This document shows positions 11,605 through 23,148 of a stretch of DNA of 64,000 nucleotides, piece by piece. The position numbers and the translations under genes were made by a program. Position 1 is the stretch's first letter, and every line of letters begins with the position of its first letter. The DNA is taken from positions 10,881,001 through 10,945,000 of the forward strand of contig JAITYX010000002.1 of NCBI GenBank assembly GCA_021018815.1. The letters are read 5' to 3'. The notes below the pieces were generated by a model. It worked only from the letters and a program-made list of their open reading frames with translations. It had not been told where the DNA came from and did no database searches. This DNA comes from Talinum fruticosum (lineage: Eukaryota; Streptophyta; Magnoliopsida; Caryophyllales; Talinaceae).

Positions 11605-13038
11605 TCAGGCCTTCACTGGTTCATCGTCATCTTCAATATCCCAACTCAAGTCTTCATCATCTTCAACAGCAACACTCAATCGCTTTTGTAACTCAGCCCT
11701 GTCAGGGCTTCCACCTTGGGTTACTTTCTTTTCATCTTCACTACCAATATCCTCAATCTCATCCCAACCCATATCATCCTCCTCTACCGATGGTTGAGGC
11801 GATACAACTGAAATGTCGCTATCTTTTCCTGATTCACTGGGCTCATTCTTTCCATCGAAAGCTACCTTCGCCTCAGATTTCTTCGATGTCTTACCATCAT
11901 TTGGTTCAGTCCCTTCAGATTGAACTTCCTTCTTAGACAATTCCTTGCTAGATGGCTCAGCACCCTTACTCTTCTCGCCCTCCCAATTGTCACTCATTCC
12001 CACTCTCTGTTGACAAGGTGAATCCCCAGCAACCACCTTATCCACATTCTCCGTGTTTACCTTCCAATCTTTATCACCCAAGTCTTCCTTTTTTCCTTCA
12101 TTATCTTTGTTTTGATCTTTGTCACTCTCATTAGCAGCTGATCTGTCATTAACCTTCTTCAATTCCTCTTCCTCTTCATCTTCAACATCCCAACTTAATT
12201 CTTCCTCATCCTCAGTTGAAATAGCCCTCTTAACCAGCTTAGCCCTCACATTCTCAGCTTGTTTAAGCTTATGAATCCGGTAATAATACCGAGACCAAAA
12301 CACATCATGATTCACAGTATTAGGCACTACCCTCTTATAAATACCAACAATACTCCCATTTTCTCTCATCAAACCCTCAATATCTTCGCTTAATTCATCC
12401 AAATTGAACCCAGATTTCCACTCATTATAGTCACTAGCATCATCAGGCTCCTCAATGTAACTATTCACATCACATTGTATAGCTCGTAACTGGACATCAA
12501 ATCTACTATACCTCCCAGAATTAACACTTTGCACATTCAAATTACCACCAACATTGTTAACATCAGATACATCAGAAGAATCACCATCAGAAGGAGCAAG
12601 TAAAGATTCCTTACCTTGAGAGATAATCTCAGTCGTTGATTTCCAAACATTGGCCCCGATTGAATCAACAGCTTGGCCCACTGATTCAAGTGAATTTTGA
12701 GCCTTAGAAGCACCGGCTTCAATGGAACTAGGCAAATCCTTGACTGCCTTGCTAGCAACTTCACGAAGAATCTCAGTCTCTTTCCTCAAACCAGACCCAA
12801 ATTCCTCCAGATCACGACGATAAGTCTCGATCCAATCAGATTTAACCTGCAATGTCTTCATCAATCCCCCAAAGCTCCACCCAGTTGATGATTCTGTTTC
12901 ATTTGAACTCGGCTGATCTGGGTCCGACCCTACATCATCATCTGGGGTCGTGGATTCGTGAGTTTCAGTAGGATTTGCTGATCTCGGTGGTGATGTTGGG
13001 TCTGGATCATCTGAGAATACAGATTTAAAGAAGTTCAT
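11605..13038 (-). CDS. BSD-domain protein, intronless
   Basis: One uninterrupted frame of 477 residues, and the only gene here with no frame break. An acidic, serine-rich N-terminus (FKSVFSDDPDPTSPP) is followed by a predicted amphipathic region around residues 55-150. A BSD domain (known from BTF2, synapse-associated and DOS2-like proteins) lies around residues 200-270 and has its aromatic signature HDVFWSRYYYRIHKL. The C-terminal 200 residues are low-complexity and highly charged, with three tryptophans in acidic settings (LSWDVEDEEE, MGWDEIEDIG, LSWDIEDDDE). BSD domains are helical modules, some of which bind chromatin or membrane-trafficking partners; this plant group has no well-defined function. 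The start ATG is followed by NFFKSVF, usual for the family. It is transcribed toward MLN51. Confidence 0.85.
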   Translation of the reverse strand: MNFFKSVFSDDPDPTSPPRSANPTETHESTTPDDDVGSDPDQPSSNETESSTGWSFGGLMKTLQVKSDWIETYRRDLEEFGSGLRKETEILREVASKAVKDLPSSIEAGASKAQNSLESVGQAVDSIGANVWKSTTEIISQGKESLLAPSDGDSSDVSDVNNVGGNLNVQSVNSGRYSRFDVQLRAIQCDVNSYIEEPDDASDYNEWKSGFNLDELSEDIEGLMRENGSIVGIYKRVVPNTVNHDVFWSRYYYRIHKLKQAENVRAKLVKRAISTEDEEELSWDVEDEEEEELKKVNDRSAANESDKDQNKDNEGKKEDLGDKDWKVNTENVDKVVAGDSPCQQRVGMSDNWEGEKSKGAEPSSKELSKKEVQSEGTEPNDGKTSKKSEAKVAFDGKNEPSESGKDSDISVVSPQPSVEEDDMGWDEIEDIGSEDEKKVTQGGSPDRAELQKRLSVAVEDDEDLSWDIEDDDEPVKA

Positions 13039-14583
13039 TATCTTTCAATCTGAAGTTGCAGATTTCTGAGAAATTAAGGAACTGAGAAACCAAATCGGTG
13101 ATCGGAGAGAGATAACCAGATGGGATGTCAGTTGGTCGTGGGTGTTTTTGGTAAAGGGCAGAAGAGTGGCGGAGGGAAACAAACAATGGGAGGAGTGAGG
13201 ACCAATTATCTGGGTTTGAGGTTAAGTTTTTTTGTTTGTTTGTTCGTTTTTTTAAATGTTTTAGATGAGTTACGAATGTAGTACAACTTAATGGAACAGG
13301 AGAAATTACACCGATTCGAAATTGATTTTTCTATGAAATTGATTAAAAAGGCGTTTTTATTTTTGTAAAAAACATATAATAAAAATAAATTTTGAGACCA
13401 TCAAACTCACCTTCTTTTCAACTTATGCAATTTAAAGATATGATTGCTACATTCATCCTCCCATTAAATTTCATACAAATAAGATATGAATTTGAATTTG
13501 CACGTGACATTATAAAATTTATTCAATAATAAATTTTAAAATATGTGTTCGACACTAACTTTTAAGGTCGTGGTTAGTGTTAAATACTACTTATATTTAA
13601 AAATGTAAATGTTTGCTAAAGTAATGTTTGATATAATGATTAAAAATTTATGTAATATTTTTAAAAAACAATTCAAAATAACATTTTCAAAACACTATCT
13701 AATATTTGCACATATATTTCTGAAAAATTAATATTAGTTCTACAAAAATCAATAATTGGTTATTATGAAATAAGATATTGAAGTATTGCTTAAATAACAT
13801 GACGATATTCATAAGACTATTTTTTTTTTTTTTAAATTGTGTTATATAATATGTTTAAATATCAATATCCATTTTGTGATCATAACAATACTTCTTTTTC
13901 CATTTTGTGATGCTAAATTCTCACCATAAAAATTAATGCACTTATGTTTAACCAACCTAATTTATGATCAAAATGCTTTTAATCGCCTCTCCATGGATTT
14001 TTATATTTGTTCATTTTCCCTAGATCTCTTCCCCTGCTTATCCTCCTCATAGTAATAAAATCTTCTTATCTTCGGTCATTTTACCTCTTTAAAGTGATTA
14101 GCGATGCATCATAAGATAAAAGTTATATGAACACAATTATACATAACAAATATTACAAATTTAAAAGATGATGTTTAACATCACTTAAAGAGCATATGAG
14201 AATATTCAATTATGAGAAGAGAAAAAAATTACCCACTTCTTGTAAACTAAATCACATTAAAAGGTTCCATTTTACCTTTCTCTAAGAAATTTTATTAACT
14301 CTACGAATATCTTCATCCGTTTTCACTAAGAAAAGACAAACGATGATACATGAAATTCTACTTAGAGAATCCGAGAAAATCATCACCATTTTATATAAAC
14401 CTAACTTCAAAGGAAAAAAGTATAGGAAGTACATCGTGGGTTAACACAAGCATATAATTATATACACCATTGCTTAAAAATTTACATCATCCCACCAAAA
14501 TTTGATTGATTGTTATGTACATAATAATTAATACCAAGTAGCAAGCATATGATCTTGAAACCTAAGCAAGCAAAAGATTGAAA
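13039..14583. other. AT-rich spacer between the BSD and KMD-type genes
   Basis: The first 150-200 bases (13039 to about 13220) are the likely leader and core promoter of the minus-strand BSD gene. The remainder is very AT-rich, with many short poly-T and poly-A tracts (for example near 13820) and no frame of interest. The part nearest 14583 will include the 3' UTR of the F-box/kelch gene. I see no repeat family that I can name. Confidence 0.5.
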
Positions 14584-15673
14584 TCAAAGCTCCATAACAC
14601 ACCCACATTGGACATGCCCACTATACTCCTCACCCAATTGAATCCTACTCCACTTGTATTTCTCCAGATCCAACACATACCCATTTTGGCCTTCCCCAAA
14701 TTTTTGGACCCAATCACCACCAGCTTATCCCCATACACACCCACCCACTGAGAGCAGGACATGTCGGCCGGGGCCTTTGCCACGACGTGCCATGCGTTGC
14801 CTTGTTGGACTGCCACAGCGTCACTATGTTGACCTGTGAATGCAAATGCCCTCCCACTAGGACCTGCCACACACGAGCTCGGGCCGGCACGAGCTTCGAG
14901 AAAATCCTCGATCACCGGACCCCACTGCCACGTGGCAGGATCAAGTGTCTCTGCCGTCCTCTCGAATTGCCCTTGTGTGAGGGTTGGGTACCCGCTAATG
15001 ACGTGGAACTTGCCATGTTGGAAGATGATTTTGCATTCATCGCGCTCCCTGGCCATGTCAGGGAGGGGGACCCACTTGTCCTCCGCCACGTCATACATGA
15101 TGACTGATCTCAAGGCGTTTTTGTCCTCGTCATGCCCTCCAGCGATCAGGACTGTACGATCATGATCCGACGAAGCACAACCAAAAAGGACCTCCGTGGG
15201 CCCGGCATATCCAGTCCTCGCCGCCACTTTCCCGATAAAAAGTTATATATAAAGACAGCCTTTGAGGCCCACCATGTGCGTGGGTCCCACCCGCCAATCA
15301 CCAAAAGATCCAACCCGGATCCGACCAACCCGCAAAACATGGGCAGCCCCTCGGGCATCCCGGGGATCGCGGGGAGGGTCATCCAACTGCCCGTCAGCAG
15401 GTCGAAAACGGTGAGCCCGTAAACGGGCCGAGACGGGTTATCCTTCACTCCATGACCGGGGTCCTGATTCTGGTCATGACGTTGGGTCTGGGCCAAAACA
15501 ATTACAGGTCGGGTCACCCCGGCAGCCTTTCTCAGGCGACGGAACTCAGAGAGTCGAATCTCCGCGTTCCATGCCCGGCAAACCGCCGAGATTGTCGGAA
15601 GGTCTTGAAAGGGGACTCGAATCAAGAAGGCCCGACCCAGATCGTCGATTAAACCCGGAACAAGAGGATCCAT
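14584..15673 (-). CDS. F-box/kelch-repeat protein of the KISS ME DEADLY type, two frame breaks
   Basis: An intronless gene of about 363 codons if two breaks are bridged. An F-box lies at residues 1-45 (VPGLIDDLGRAFLIRVPF, then VCRAWNAEI), followed by kelch repeats marked by GG pairs and spaced Y/W residues (VIGGWDPRTWW, LIAGGHDEDKNALRS, VISGYPTLTQGQ) and a C-terminus GHVQCGCVMEL. Proteins of this kind are SCF ubiquitin-ligase adaptors; Arabidopsis KMD members target type-B response regulators of cytokinin signalling and phenylalanine ammonia-lyase. The frame breaks after RRSF at a T5 run (plus 15183-15187) and again at an A5 run (plus 14701-14705); one extra base in each restores the kelch frame and moves the stop to 14584-14586. 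Read literally, the gene would end early, but otherwise perfect conservation argues for sequence error. Its base composition is markedly more GC-rich than its surroundings. Confidence 0.8.
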
Positions 15674-15800
15674 TAATAATGGAACATATAGAGTTGAAAT
15701 GAGCTGTAAACGGTAGAGAGTGAGAGAGACAGGAGGAGGAGAGAGAAGTGAGATGAGGAAACTGGCAGGAGGTTTAGGGTTTATATTGGGTTGGAAAGAT
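15674..15800 (-). promoter_or_regulatory. Leader and TATA region of the KMD-type gene
   Basis: On the minus strand a TATAAA sits at about plus 15780-15785, followed by AAACCCTAAACC (telo-box-like) and then a CT-rich leader (GA-rich on the plus strand, 15718-15755) to the ATG at 15673. Spacing of roughly 30 bases from TATA to the start of the CT tract is reasonable for a plant core promoter. The transcription start is inferred. Confidence 0.45.
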
Positions 15801-17212
15801 TGGATAGATATTTGTGGCTTTTTAAAAAAAAAAAAAAAAAATTGGATAGGAGATTACTATAGTCCATATCTACAAGTACTATAACCAGATAAGTTTGGGG
15901 GTGGAGAGTAAAGGGTAAGGTTTCTAGAATAACAATTATTGTGTGTGTGTTTTTATATATAGATATTGTTTTCTTTTTTTTAATATGGAAGGAGATAGAA
16001 AACGATGTATATTTACTATTACTTGATGTATAAAACTAGTGCTGATTTTATCTGCAGAAGATAAGATGTGCATGCAACCATAGATTGAGAGAGAGTGAGA
16101 GAGAGAACATCGCACATCGATTTGAGGCATCAGTCCGAGGCAGTGTAGCTCCGGTCGCCACTACTATGTGCAGCAGTTACGGCATTCGAGCAAACTAGCA
16201 GATAGCTTCATTGAGGGGTTTTTCCACTTTCAACATCTCTTTTGTTTACTTTTATGCCTAAGATTTGTCAACTATCTTAGTAGAATGGTAAAATTTTTCA
16301 TAAAATTACATCTATATTGCACTTTTTTTAATTAGCTAGTATACACTAGATCAACCCACGTATAAAATACCAAGGATGTAAGTGTCAAATAATTCACCCT
16401 ATCCCAAAAAAAAAAAAAAAATTACTTCTAATACTTGAAATCAATGGCCAACCAAGTACTGTTTATAATCCTTATGTTAAGACACTGACTATTTTACTAT
16501 AGAGTAATCTCTTCTTTAAAAAGGACAAAAATGGTGGTCACAGGGGATCTGTAACTTTATAGTGCATGCCTTGCCTCAATAGGATACCTTTTGTGCCACT
16601 ATGTCCACACCAAATGTACTCATGCATATCAACTAACAAGTGGCCAACTTGGAAGTGAAAGAAGAGAATCCTGTACTGAGTTTTATGGATAAACTCCAAC
16701 CCAAAATGGCATGCATACATTTTTATGATCCATTTTGACATCTGCAATATGCTTTTATCAGCACAAGGATTTTTAAACCTATGGGAAAATTTCCCTAGCC
16801 CTAAAGATATGATTCAAAAAGAAAATATCTTCATATGGCATTTCAGATGGTCCCATTAATGAAACAAAAATCTTAATATTCTCTCCAAAATTCTAGGGGA
16901 ATCGATGAAGGGTTTACCAACTTGTAGAGCTGAAATCAATGTGAGCCTGGAAGTTTGGCTTGTTATAAATAGAGTAAGTCCACTAATCCAGCATTGTCTT
17001 CCCACCAACAGCAGAGCACTGGTGGTAGTATTCAGACCTGGGTAACATACACTCCATTTGATAGCAGTAGTAGCCGATAAAATAGAAATAAGTTTCTAGC
17101 CTTTATATATAATGAACAATCGCTGCAGGTGAAAAACAATTACAGACAGAACTCTGATGTGTCACTCCCTGACCTTGGTATACTCAACTTCAATGGTGGG
17201 AAAAGGCGAGCT
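15801..17212. other. Spacer between the KMD-type gene and CENP-C
   Basis: AT-rich intergenic DNA containing the upstream region of the KMD-type gene and the 3' UTR of CENP-C (the last few hundred bases before 17213). A short GT run lies at about 15940-15950 and a GA run near 16087-16105. No gene, RNA or transposon was recognised. Confidence 0.5.
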
Positions 17213-20200
17213 TCAATGTAATGCAGCGAGATCAACCAGTTCCTTATATTCATCAGAAACGAAAGATTTCACCTTGACGGCCGCCTGCTCAGCCTCTTTT
17301 GAAGGAGAGGAGTATTTTACTCCTATAACAGTCACCAGGCCTGAAAAGCAGATTAAATGATTAGCAACTAAAGTTCCTTCCGTATAATGATGTAATCTTA
17401 AATCACTGCTGGAAATCTTATGATTTGAGAAATTGGCTAAGCAGGACATGGGCAGATGCAAGGTTGCAGGGGAAAACTGGGATACAAAGTGAAATTCAGA
17501 TTTTAAGATGTATATCATTGTGAATTTGTGATAGCCCCCTCCCCCCGGTGCCCAAAGAAAAGGGTAGGGGCAATAAAGGACAAAGCCTCTTCCTCGATGA
17601 AAAATAAGGTTGGAATAAATAGATCAACCATTTATTGGCATTGAAATCATTAGCTGTTCAGAATAATGCAATGGCAAGATTTACGCCTCTAAAGAGGGAA
17701 AATATGACATCTTGAGGCCATAAAACTTGCAGTTTCACCAGAAAATCGTATGAATTCAGAAGTTAAAAGGCAAAGCTTTTGGTGAGGCAAGGAGGCAACT
17801 CAATTTGGCTAGGTTGGATACTAATGAGAAAAACAAACAAGAAAATTGAAAACTTACTATCATGAACACGTCCGTACAAAAACCGTTCGCCTCTCCAGTA
17901 CTCTAATGGCCTCATCTTTATCCTGGTACTTCGCCTAAGTCCAGCTTCCCATTTAGTACCAGCAGCTGTAAAGACAATAGTCAGGATACCATGAGGAACC
18001 AGTGCAGTGAGGATGTCAACAAATCAACAGACATCAGGATTTTTCCAAGGCATAAGAAATTACCATATAAGCTATTTCTGCGGTTCAGGTGTTCTCGTTT
18101 GCTCAACCGTGGAGCCCCTTCTGCTTTCCTCTTTTTATTCCCAGCTTTCTCTGAAAGAGGCACATCTGATTGTGGATATGCTTTATCTCCTTCCTTCACT
18201 GTTTCCTTGGGGATCTCTCTTCGAGATGCCACCTTAGATTTCTTCTCTTTTTCCAATTTCTTCTTGGAAGGCTCTGCAGCTTCCTGTCGCACAAAAAATA
18301 ATTAAGCTTGGTCATCATTAGAAGAAGATAGACTGTAGCTGAGACCACAATATTAGTCTTTGGGTACCAGCGTAATTCTATAGTTACAAGGATAAGACAT
18401 GAACCACAAAGGGCATTGCCTCACAGTCACATTACAAACTGCTCCCTCTGGACCTTTATCCATATCCAGCTTCCCACTAAACAATAAAGCCCATTTCTCC
18501 ATAACCCTTTTAACAGAAAAACTCAATCCCACTGTTTAACATGCCTAACTCATGTCCAATTACAAGCACAATTCCTCTTTCCCCCAGTCTTCCTTTCGAT
18601 ACAATAAAATACCCCTAAAGAAAACAAAGTATTATCAGTGATGGACCTTTTGGACAAATAAAACTTTAGTTTTCCTCAATGAACAAATGGAGGTCGCTTT
18701 TCGACTTATTTGCTAATATATTTTGGGGGTTTAGCTCCATAAAGGGAATCACAAAAGCTAACAAGCTGAAATCGTGTAATTTTTCTGGTCTCTCGGGTGG
18801 AATCAGGGCTACAAATGTCTTGTTTACCTCTTTCAGGTCAACATTCCCAACCTAAAAGGCCCTAACGAGTTCCGCAATACTATGCCCGGCCACGTCTGCT
18901 TCATTCTATTCCTCCTCCATATACCCAGCTTCCCAACAAATGCCTCTCAATTAAATTAGACTGATGATGACAGCATTTATCACTTTCTCAGAGTTCGAAC
19001 CACCCATCAATGAGACATAACCTGCATTAATTTTTCTTTCAACCATAGGTGCCTCCTGATATCCTCTGCTATTCATAAAATTGCAGCTAGTCTTTAAAAC
19101 ACTAATTAGTTGAGAAAACTGCACAAACAATTTAACAAGATCAGCAAATAGTCCCGAAATTAGTAACTACCTTGTTAGGCTCTTCGAGGTTGATGTCCTC
19201 TGTAGTCAAAGCTTTGTCTATTGTGCATTCCACAACTGCCATAATCAAAAGAAAGGAATCAAAAGAAGAAAAGCATCCAAATCTTAGGAAACTTAGACTT
19301 GAGCTAAACCTATTAAACCATATTGAAGATAGAGCAACAAACCACTTCATCACATGTATAGTATTAACAATGAAAAGTCAGCCATCCCACATCAATAATG
19401 AGTTGGAAACTGAAAAGTAACGGACTGATAAACAAAAACGTAAGAAAATAACAAAAACCATAGTCTTAAACATTCATTGGCTGGCAATAGTATCATATCC
19501 GAGTTGTAGTACGTGTTTATGTGATTAGGATATATTAGAATAACGCATGAACATTACACCTGTCAAAGAATAAAAAATTGCTACAAGTGTTTTAATCTGA
19601 AAACATTTCAGGAAAAAGAAAATGAAGGTCTCTCAGAATTGACCCATCTGTTTACAGGGTAAGGTTGCCAACATATATCCTCCCAAAGCCTGCCTAGCCA
19701 GGTAGGGATCCACATTGGATGTTATTGTTATTGTTTTTGTTGTATAAAAGTCCAAACATCCAAGGTAAAGAAAGGTTTATTTATAACACAGTGACAAATA
19801 TTGAAGAGAGTGATGAGTGTTGATTGCGAATGACACGAAATGACATAACTTAGTAGAAACATAACACAGAAAATTCAAAAAGGATCTTGCAATTACCCCC
19901 ACTGGCACTAGACTTCTCAGTTGTAGAGCCCTCAATGTTGAGTTCTCGATGTACAGAATCCCTTGTTACATCCACCTACATGGTTAAACAAACAAGATAA
20001 AAACCCCTTGTTACATCCACCTACATGTCTTGGCCCTATCAATAAGGTACAGACAAACCTCATCATCCTGTTCTTTATTCTCACTGGTGGGCGCTATTCC
20101 CCTTGCCGCAGAAAAACTGGGCCCTCACCAAAATCTGCTGCATTTTGTTCTCTGTGCATCGGAGATCTCCTGACGTCACACAGGTCCATCCCTGTACCAA

Positions 20201-22916
20201 CTTCACCAGATTGAGTAGCCATGTCCTTCCATTCCTTTGGCTCGCTAGTAGAGGAAATATCCTTTGCCGCCAAGGCAGGTGAAAACACATCAGAAACAGC
20301 AGTGGTTTCTACTCCATGTGCTGTGGAAGCCCTGTGTTCATGCAAATCCTTCCTTCCACCATCCTGAGCAGATTGACTAACCACATATTGTTGTTCTTTA
20401 GGCTCGCCATTCTGAGCTGCAATATTTTCATCTAAAACAGTAGAACGACTAGAAACTGCAGTAATTTCTTCTCCATGCACTAAAGAAGTCTCAGATACAT
20501 ACGGATCCTTCCTTGTATCAAACTGATCAGACTGTTTTCCATGCACTGTTTCTGGGGAAGGGATTCTGCCAGGTGGCAAATCAATATCAAGGGCTGAGAA
20601 TGGATCCTTCGATGGGGAAAGTCTCGAGATGTGCCTGTTCAGCAACAATATTGAAGCCAACGGACTACTGGAACCTGCTGGAGATACCTCAGGATGAACA
20701 GAGCTTTCCCTCAGCTGACTGCTCAGAGAAAGCTGTTTACTGCCAGCAGCCTTCCTTATGCCATTTAAACGTGTTATTGCATCCATCATCTTCGGTAAGG
20801 TGTCACATGAAGCCTCCGATTTCCGTCGCTGAACATTAAGCAAGTCTGGAAGAGCAGGTTTACCAATATCTCTCAGTTTAATTTGCAGTTTGTCTTGCAA
20901 AAGATCAAGAACACCTGCCTCATCTAGCCCTTCATAATCACAAGATAATAGCTCATCAAGCTCATTTAGCTCACCAGTCATTGCTGGTGTGGAATCTGTA
21001 AATGCAACACTTAGGTCAAATTTCATCTTCACTAGAAGCAATCAAAAAAATTTCAAAGTCAAGAAAGAGTTTGAGACAAACGTAGAAAATCCATCATCTC
21101 ACCAGATACTCTCACATTTTGGGAATTATTTACAAGGTCAGTCTCCGGAAGGGTATCTTGACAAGTAGGACTCGGTATGTCTTCCTCAAATGTCTCTTGA
21201 GATGATAAAAATGTCTCACCATTATCATCCACCGTTGTTGAAGAGTAAGAGTGATGTTTATAAGTGGCTGACTTCCTGGAAGACATAAACATGGTTACAT
21301 TTACATGTCTGCATCAGTGCATCTCCAGCTCCTAACAAAGTACAGGACCAAATAACCATGAGATAAAATAGAAGTCCCAACCCGAAAAGGCTAGGCCGTC
21401 GACGTCTTTGAGACAAGCACGGAAGATTTTGATCCAAGCCTATGAGTGGTTCACCTCTTAATCTTTGCAGCTCCTTTTTGGCATCTAAAATTCATTCAGC
21501 TATAGTAAGCACTTTGAACAGTAAGCTTAATCTCACCCAGAAAAAAAAAAAGAAGAAGAGTGAACTCAACATTGTAATCATAATATACGTTAGCTTACTT
21601 TCCATTCTTTCATAGGCAGCAAAAATTCCACTGGATCCTTCAATTTACCAATGTCTATATTAGGTTCTGGAACCACATCAGGCTGGCTGCATTACAGTAA
21701 ATAATAACAATAATATAAATTATAAAACATTTTACAGCAATTGAATGAATAAGCAAAATTGATTATATCCTGAAAATTCAAGACCTCACAAAAGGACTTG
21801 AATGTTGGTTTTATCACCTTGGCATGGGTTTTGCAGAAAATTTAGCCCGCTTGAGTCCTAAAGCAGGTCTCCTCTCCTGGGCATTCTGAGAGTTCATAGA
21901 GGAAACTTTTTCAAGCTTATCATCACCCATCAATGATGTTTTCTCAGGCTGCATACTGTCATCTAGGATAGTCTTTGCCTGCTTCAGTAGCTTGTCAGGA
22001 CTCCTTAATACCTGTAAGTCACCAGCACAAATGCAGTTCTGTCAGCTAATTACAGCGTAAGTCCATAAGACATAATTTCTAGAAGGCATAAGAGACTTTA
22101 GGTTAAATTATCCAAATGCTCAGGGATAAGCTGCTGAATCCTAGAGCGAAAACTTCATCTGAGTGATAAAGCGTGAAAACCATAGGCATCATATCCCACT
22201 ATCTTGAAGTTCAACTTTATGTTGTTCAGAAACCTTAATCGTTCTCTTTATAAGGCTCAAAAATACTTTCTCCATCTCACGATCTAAGTATATTCATACC
22301 AAATCCAATTCCTTTAATCTCTCGTGTTCTATCCAAGAATTCCAAATTATTCCATCCACATAAGCAACAATATTTTTCTTCATTGCTTTCGGTTCAGCTC
22401 ACACCCTCCTCTATTATGGAAATTGGAAATTTCTCGCAAACTGGCATCTTAGTTTCGTAGGAGAGCGCCAATGTCAGTCCTTTCGGCCTAGAATTTTACA
22501 AACAAATAATAAATTGGGTTTTTCTCACAACAGTAACGATACAATAAAAACAAATCGACCACCAAATCATCAGCTTCGATTTCCTACACTTTTGCACCAA
22601 AAAAAAAAAAAGGGCGTTTACATTACACGGAGGGGAAATCCTCAAAATAGCTAAAACCCTATCAAAATCGGAACTAAAAAGAGCTTAGCAACTAAACCAA
22701 ACACACAAAAAAAGAAGGAAAACCAGAAGCCACTGAATATAAGTATAGTGAGGTTACCATGGCTTTAAGGTGAGAGTGGAGGTCAAAATTAGGGCTTGGA
22801 CCATCGGCAGCAGATGAAGGCGGGGGAGGATTGAAGGTGAGCGGGAAGAGAGAGAAAGAGGAGCAGCCGTCGAGTGGGTCGACTGGATCCGAACTCTCGC
22901 TTTCGGTTCTCACCAT
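17213..22916 (-). CDS. Centromere protein C (CENP-C)
   Basis: Predicted minus-strand exons are 22916-22758, 22011-21818, 21686-21599, 21484-21382, 21275-21103, 20995-20059, 19975-19897, 19235-19171, 18283-18064, 17965-17858 and 17340-17213, about 751 residues. CENP-C is an inner-kinetochore protein that binds the CENH3 nucleosome. The plant N-terminal block is present ([16 protein letters not shown]), then NAKKELQR, and the CENP-C motif spans exons 9-10 ([24 protein letters not shown]). The C-terminus [10 protein letters not shown]...[19 protein letters not shown] closely matches Arabidopsis CENP-C; as in other plants no cupin domain is seen. Two A5/T5 runs (plus 21621-21625 in exon 3 and 20112-20116 in exon 6) each need one more base; with it exon 3 becomes [15 protein letters not shown], the family pattern, and exon 6 runs into its donor. 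Exon 7 has a duplicated acceptor, listed separately. Identification is very secure. Confidence 0.92.
19960..20027. repeat. 45-bp direct duplication across the CENP-C exon 7 acceptor
   Basis: A 23-base word (starting CCCTTGTTACATCC and ending CTACATG) occurs identically at 19960-19982 and 20005-20027. On the minus strand each copy contains CATGTAG followed by GTGGATGTAACAAGG, so the 3' splice site and the first 15 exon bases of exon 7 are present twice, 45 bases apart. The copy nearer the gene's 3' end is the one that opens into exon 7. Use of the other would add 45 bases ending in an in-frame TAG. Confidence 0.85.
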
Positions 22917-22947
22917 GTCCGGCGATAGGGAGGAGATAGAGGGGAGG

Positions 22948-22981
<34 letters not shown>

Positions 22982-23060
22982 TTTCGAATTTTTTGAGGGG
23001 GCGGGAGAGGGGAAAGAGGGGGAACGAGCAATCGAGGAGGAGATTGCTACTATTATATTA
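22917..23060 (-). promoter_or_regulatory. 5' leader of CENP-C with GA/CT microsatellite
   Basis: Immediately upstream of the CENP-C ATG the minus strand is CT-rich; on the plus strand this is a GA tract with GAGAGA repeats at about 22946-22982. Such tracts are common in plant leaders and core promoters. No firm TATA box can be placed, though an AT-rich TATTATATTAG lies near 23050-23060. Confidence 0.45.
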
Positions 23061-23148
23061 GCTTCACCTACTTAAACCCAGCCGGTTCAGGTTGCCACTT
23101 TCATCTACCCAAAATTTTATACTATAATATAAGGTGTTACCATTTATT

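Noticed and set aside
14562..14583. C-terminus ending WSFDFNLLLA for the F-box/kelch gene
   Set aside because: This frame is reached only after a second frame break; the alternative frame gives the conserved GHVQCGCVMEL terminus and an earlier stop.
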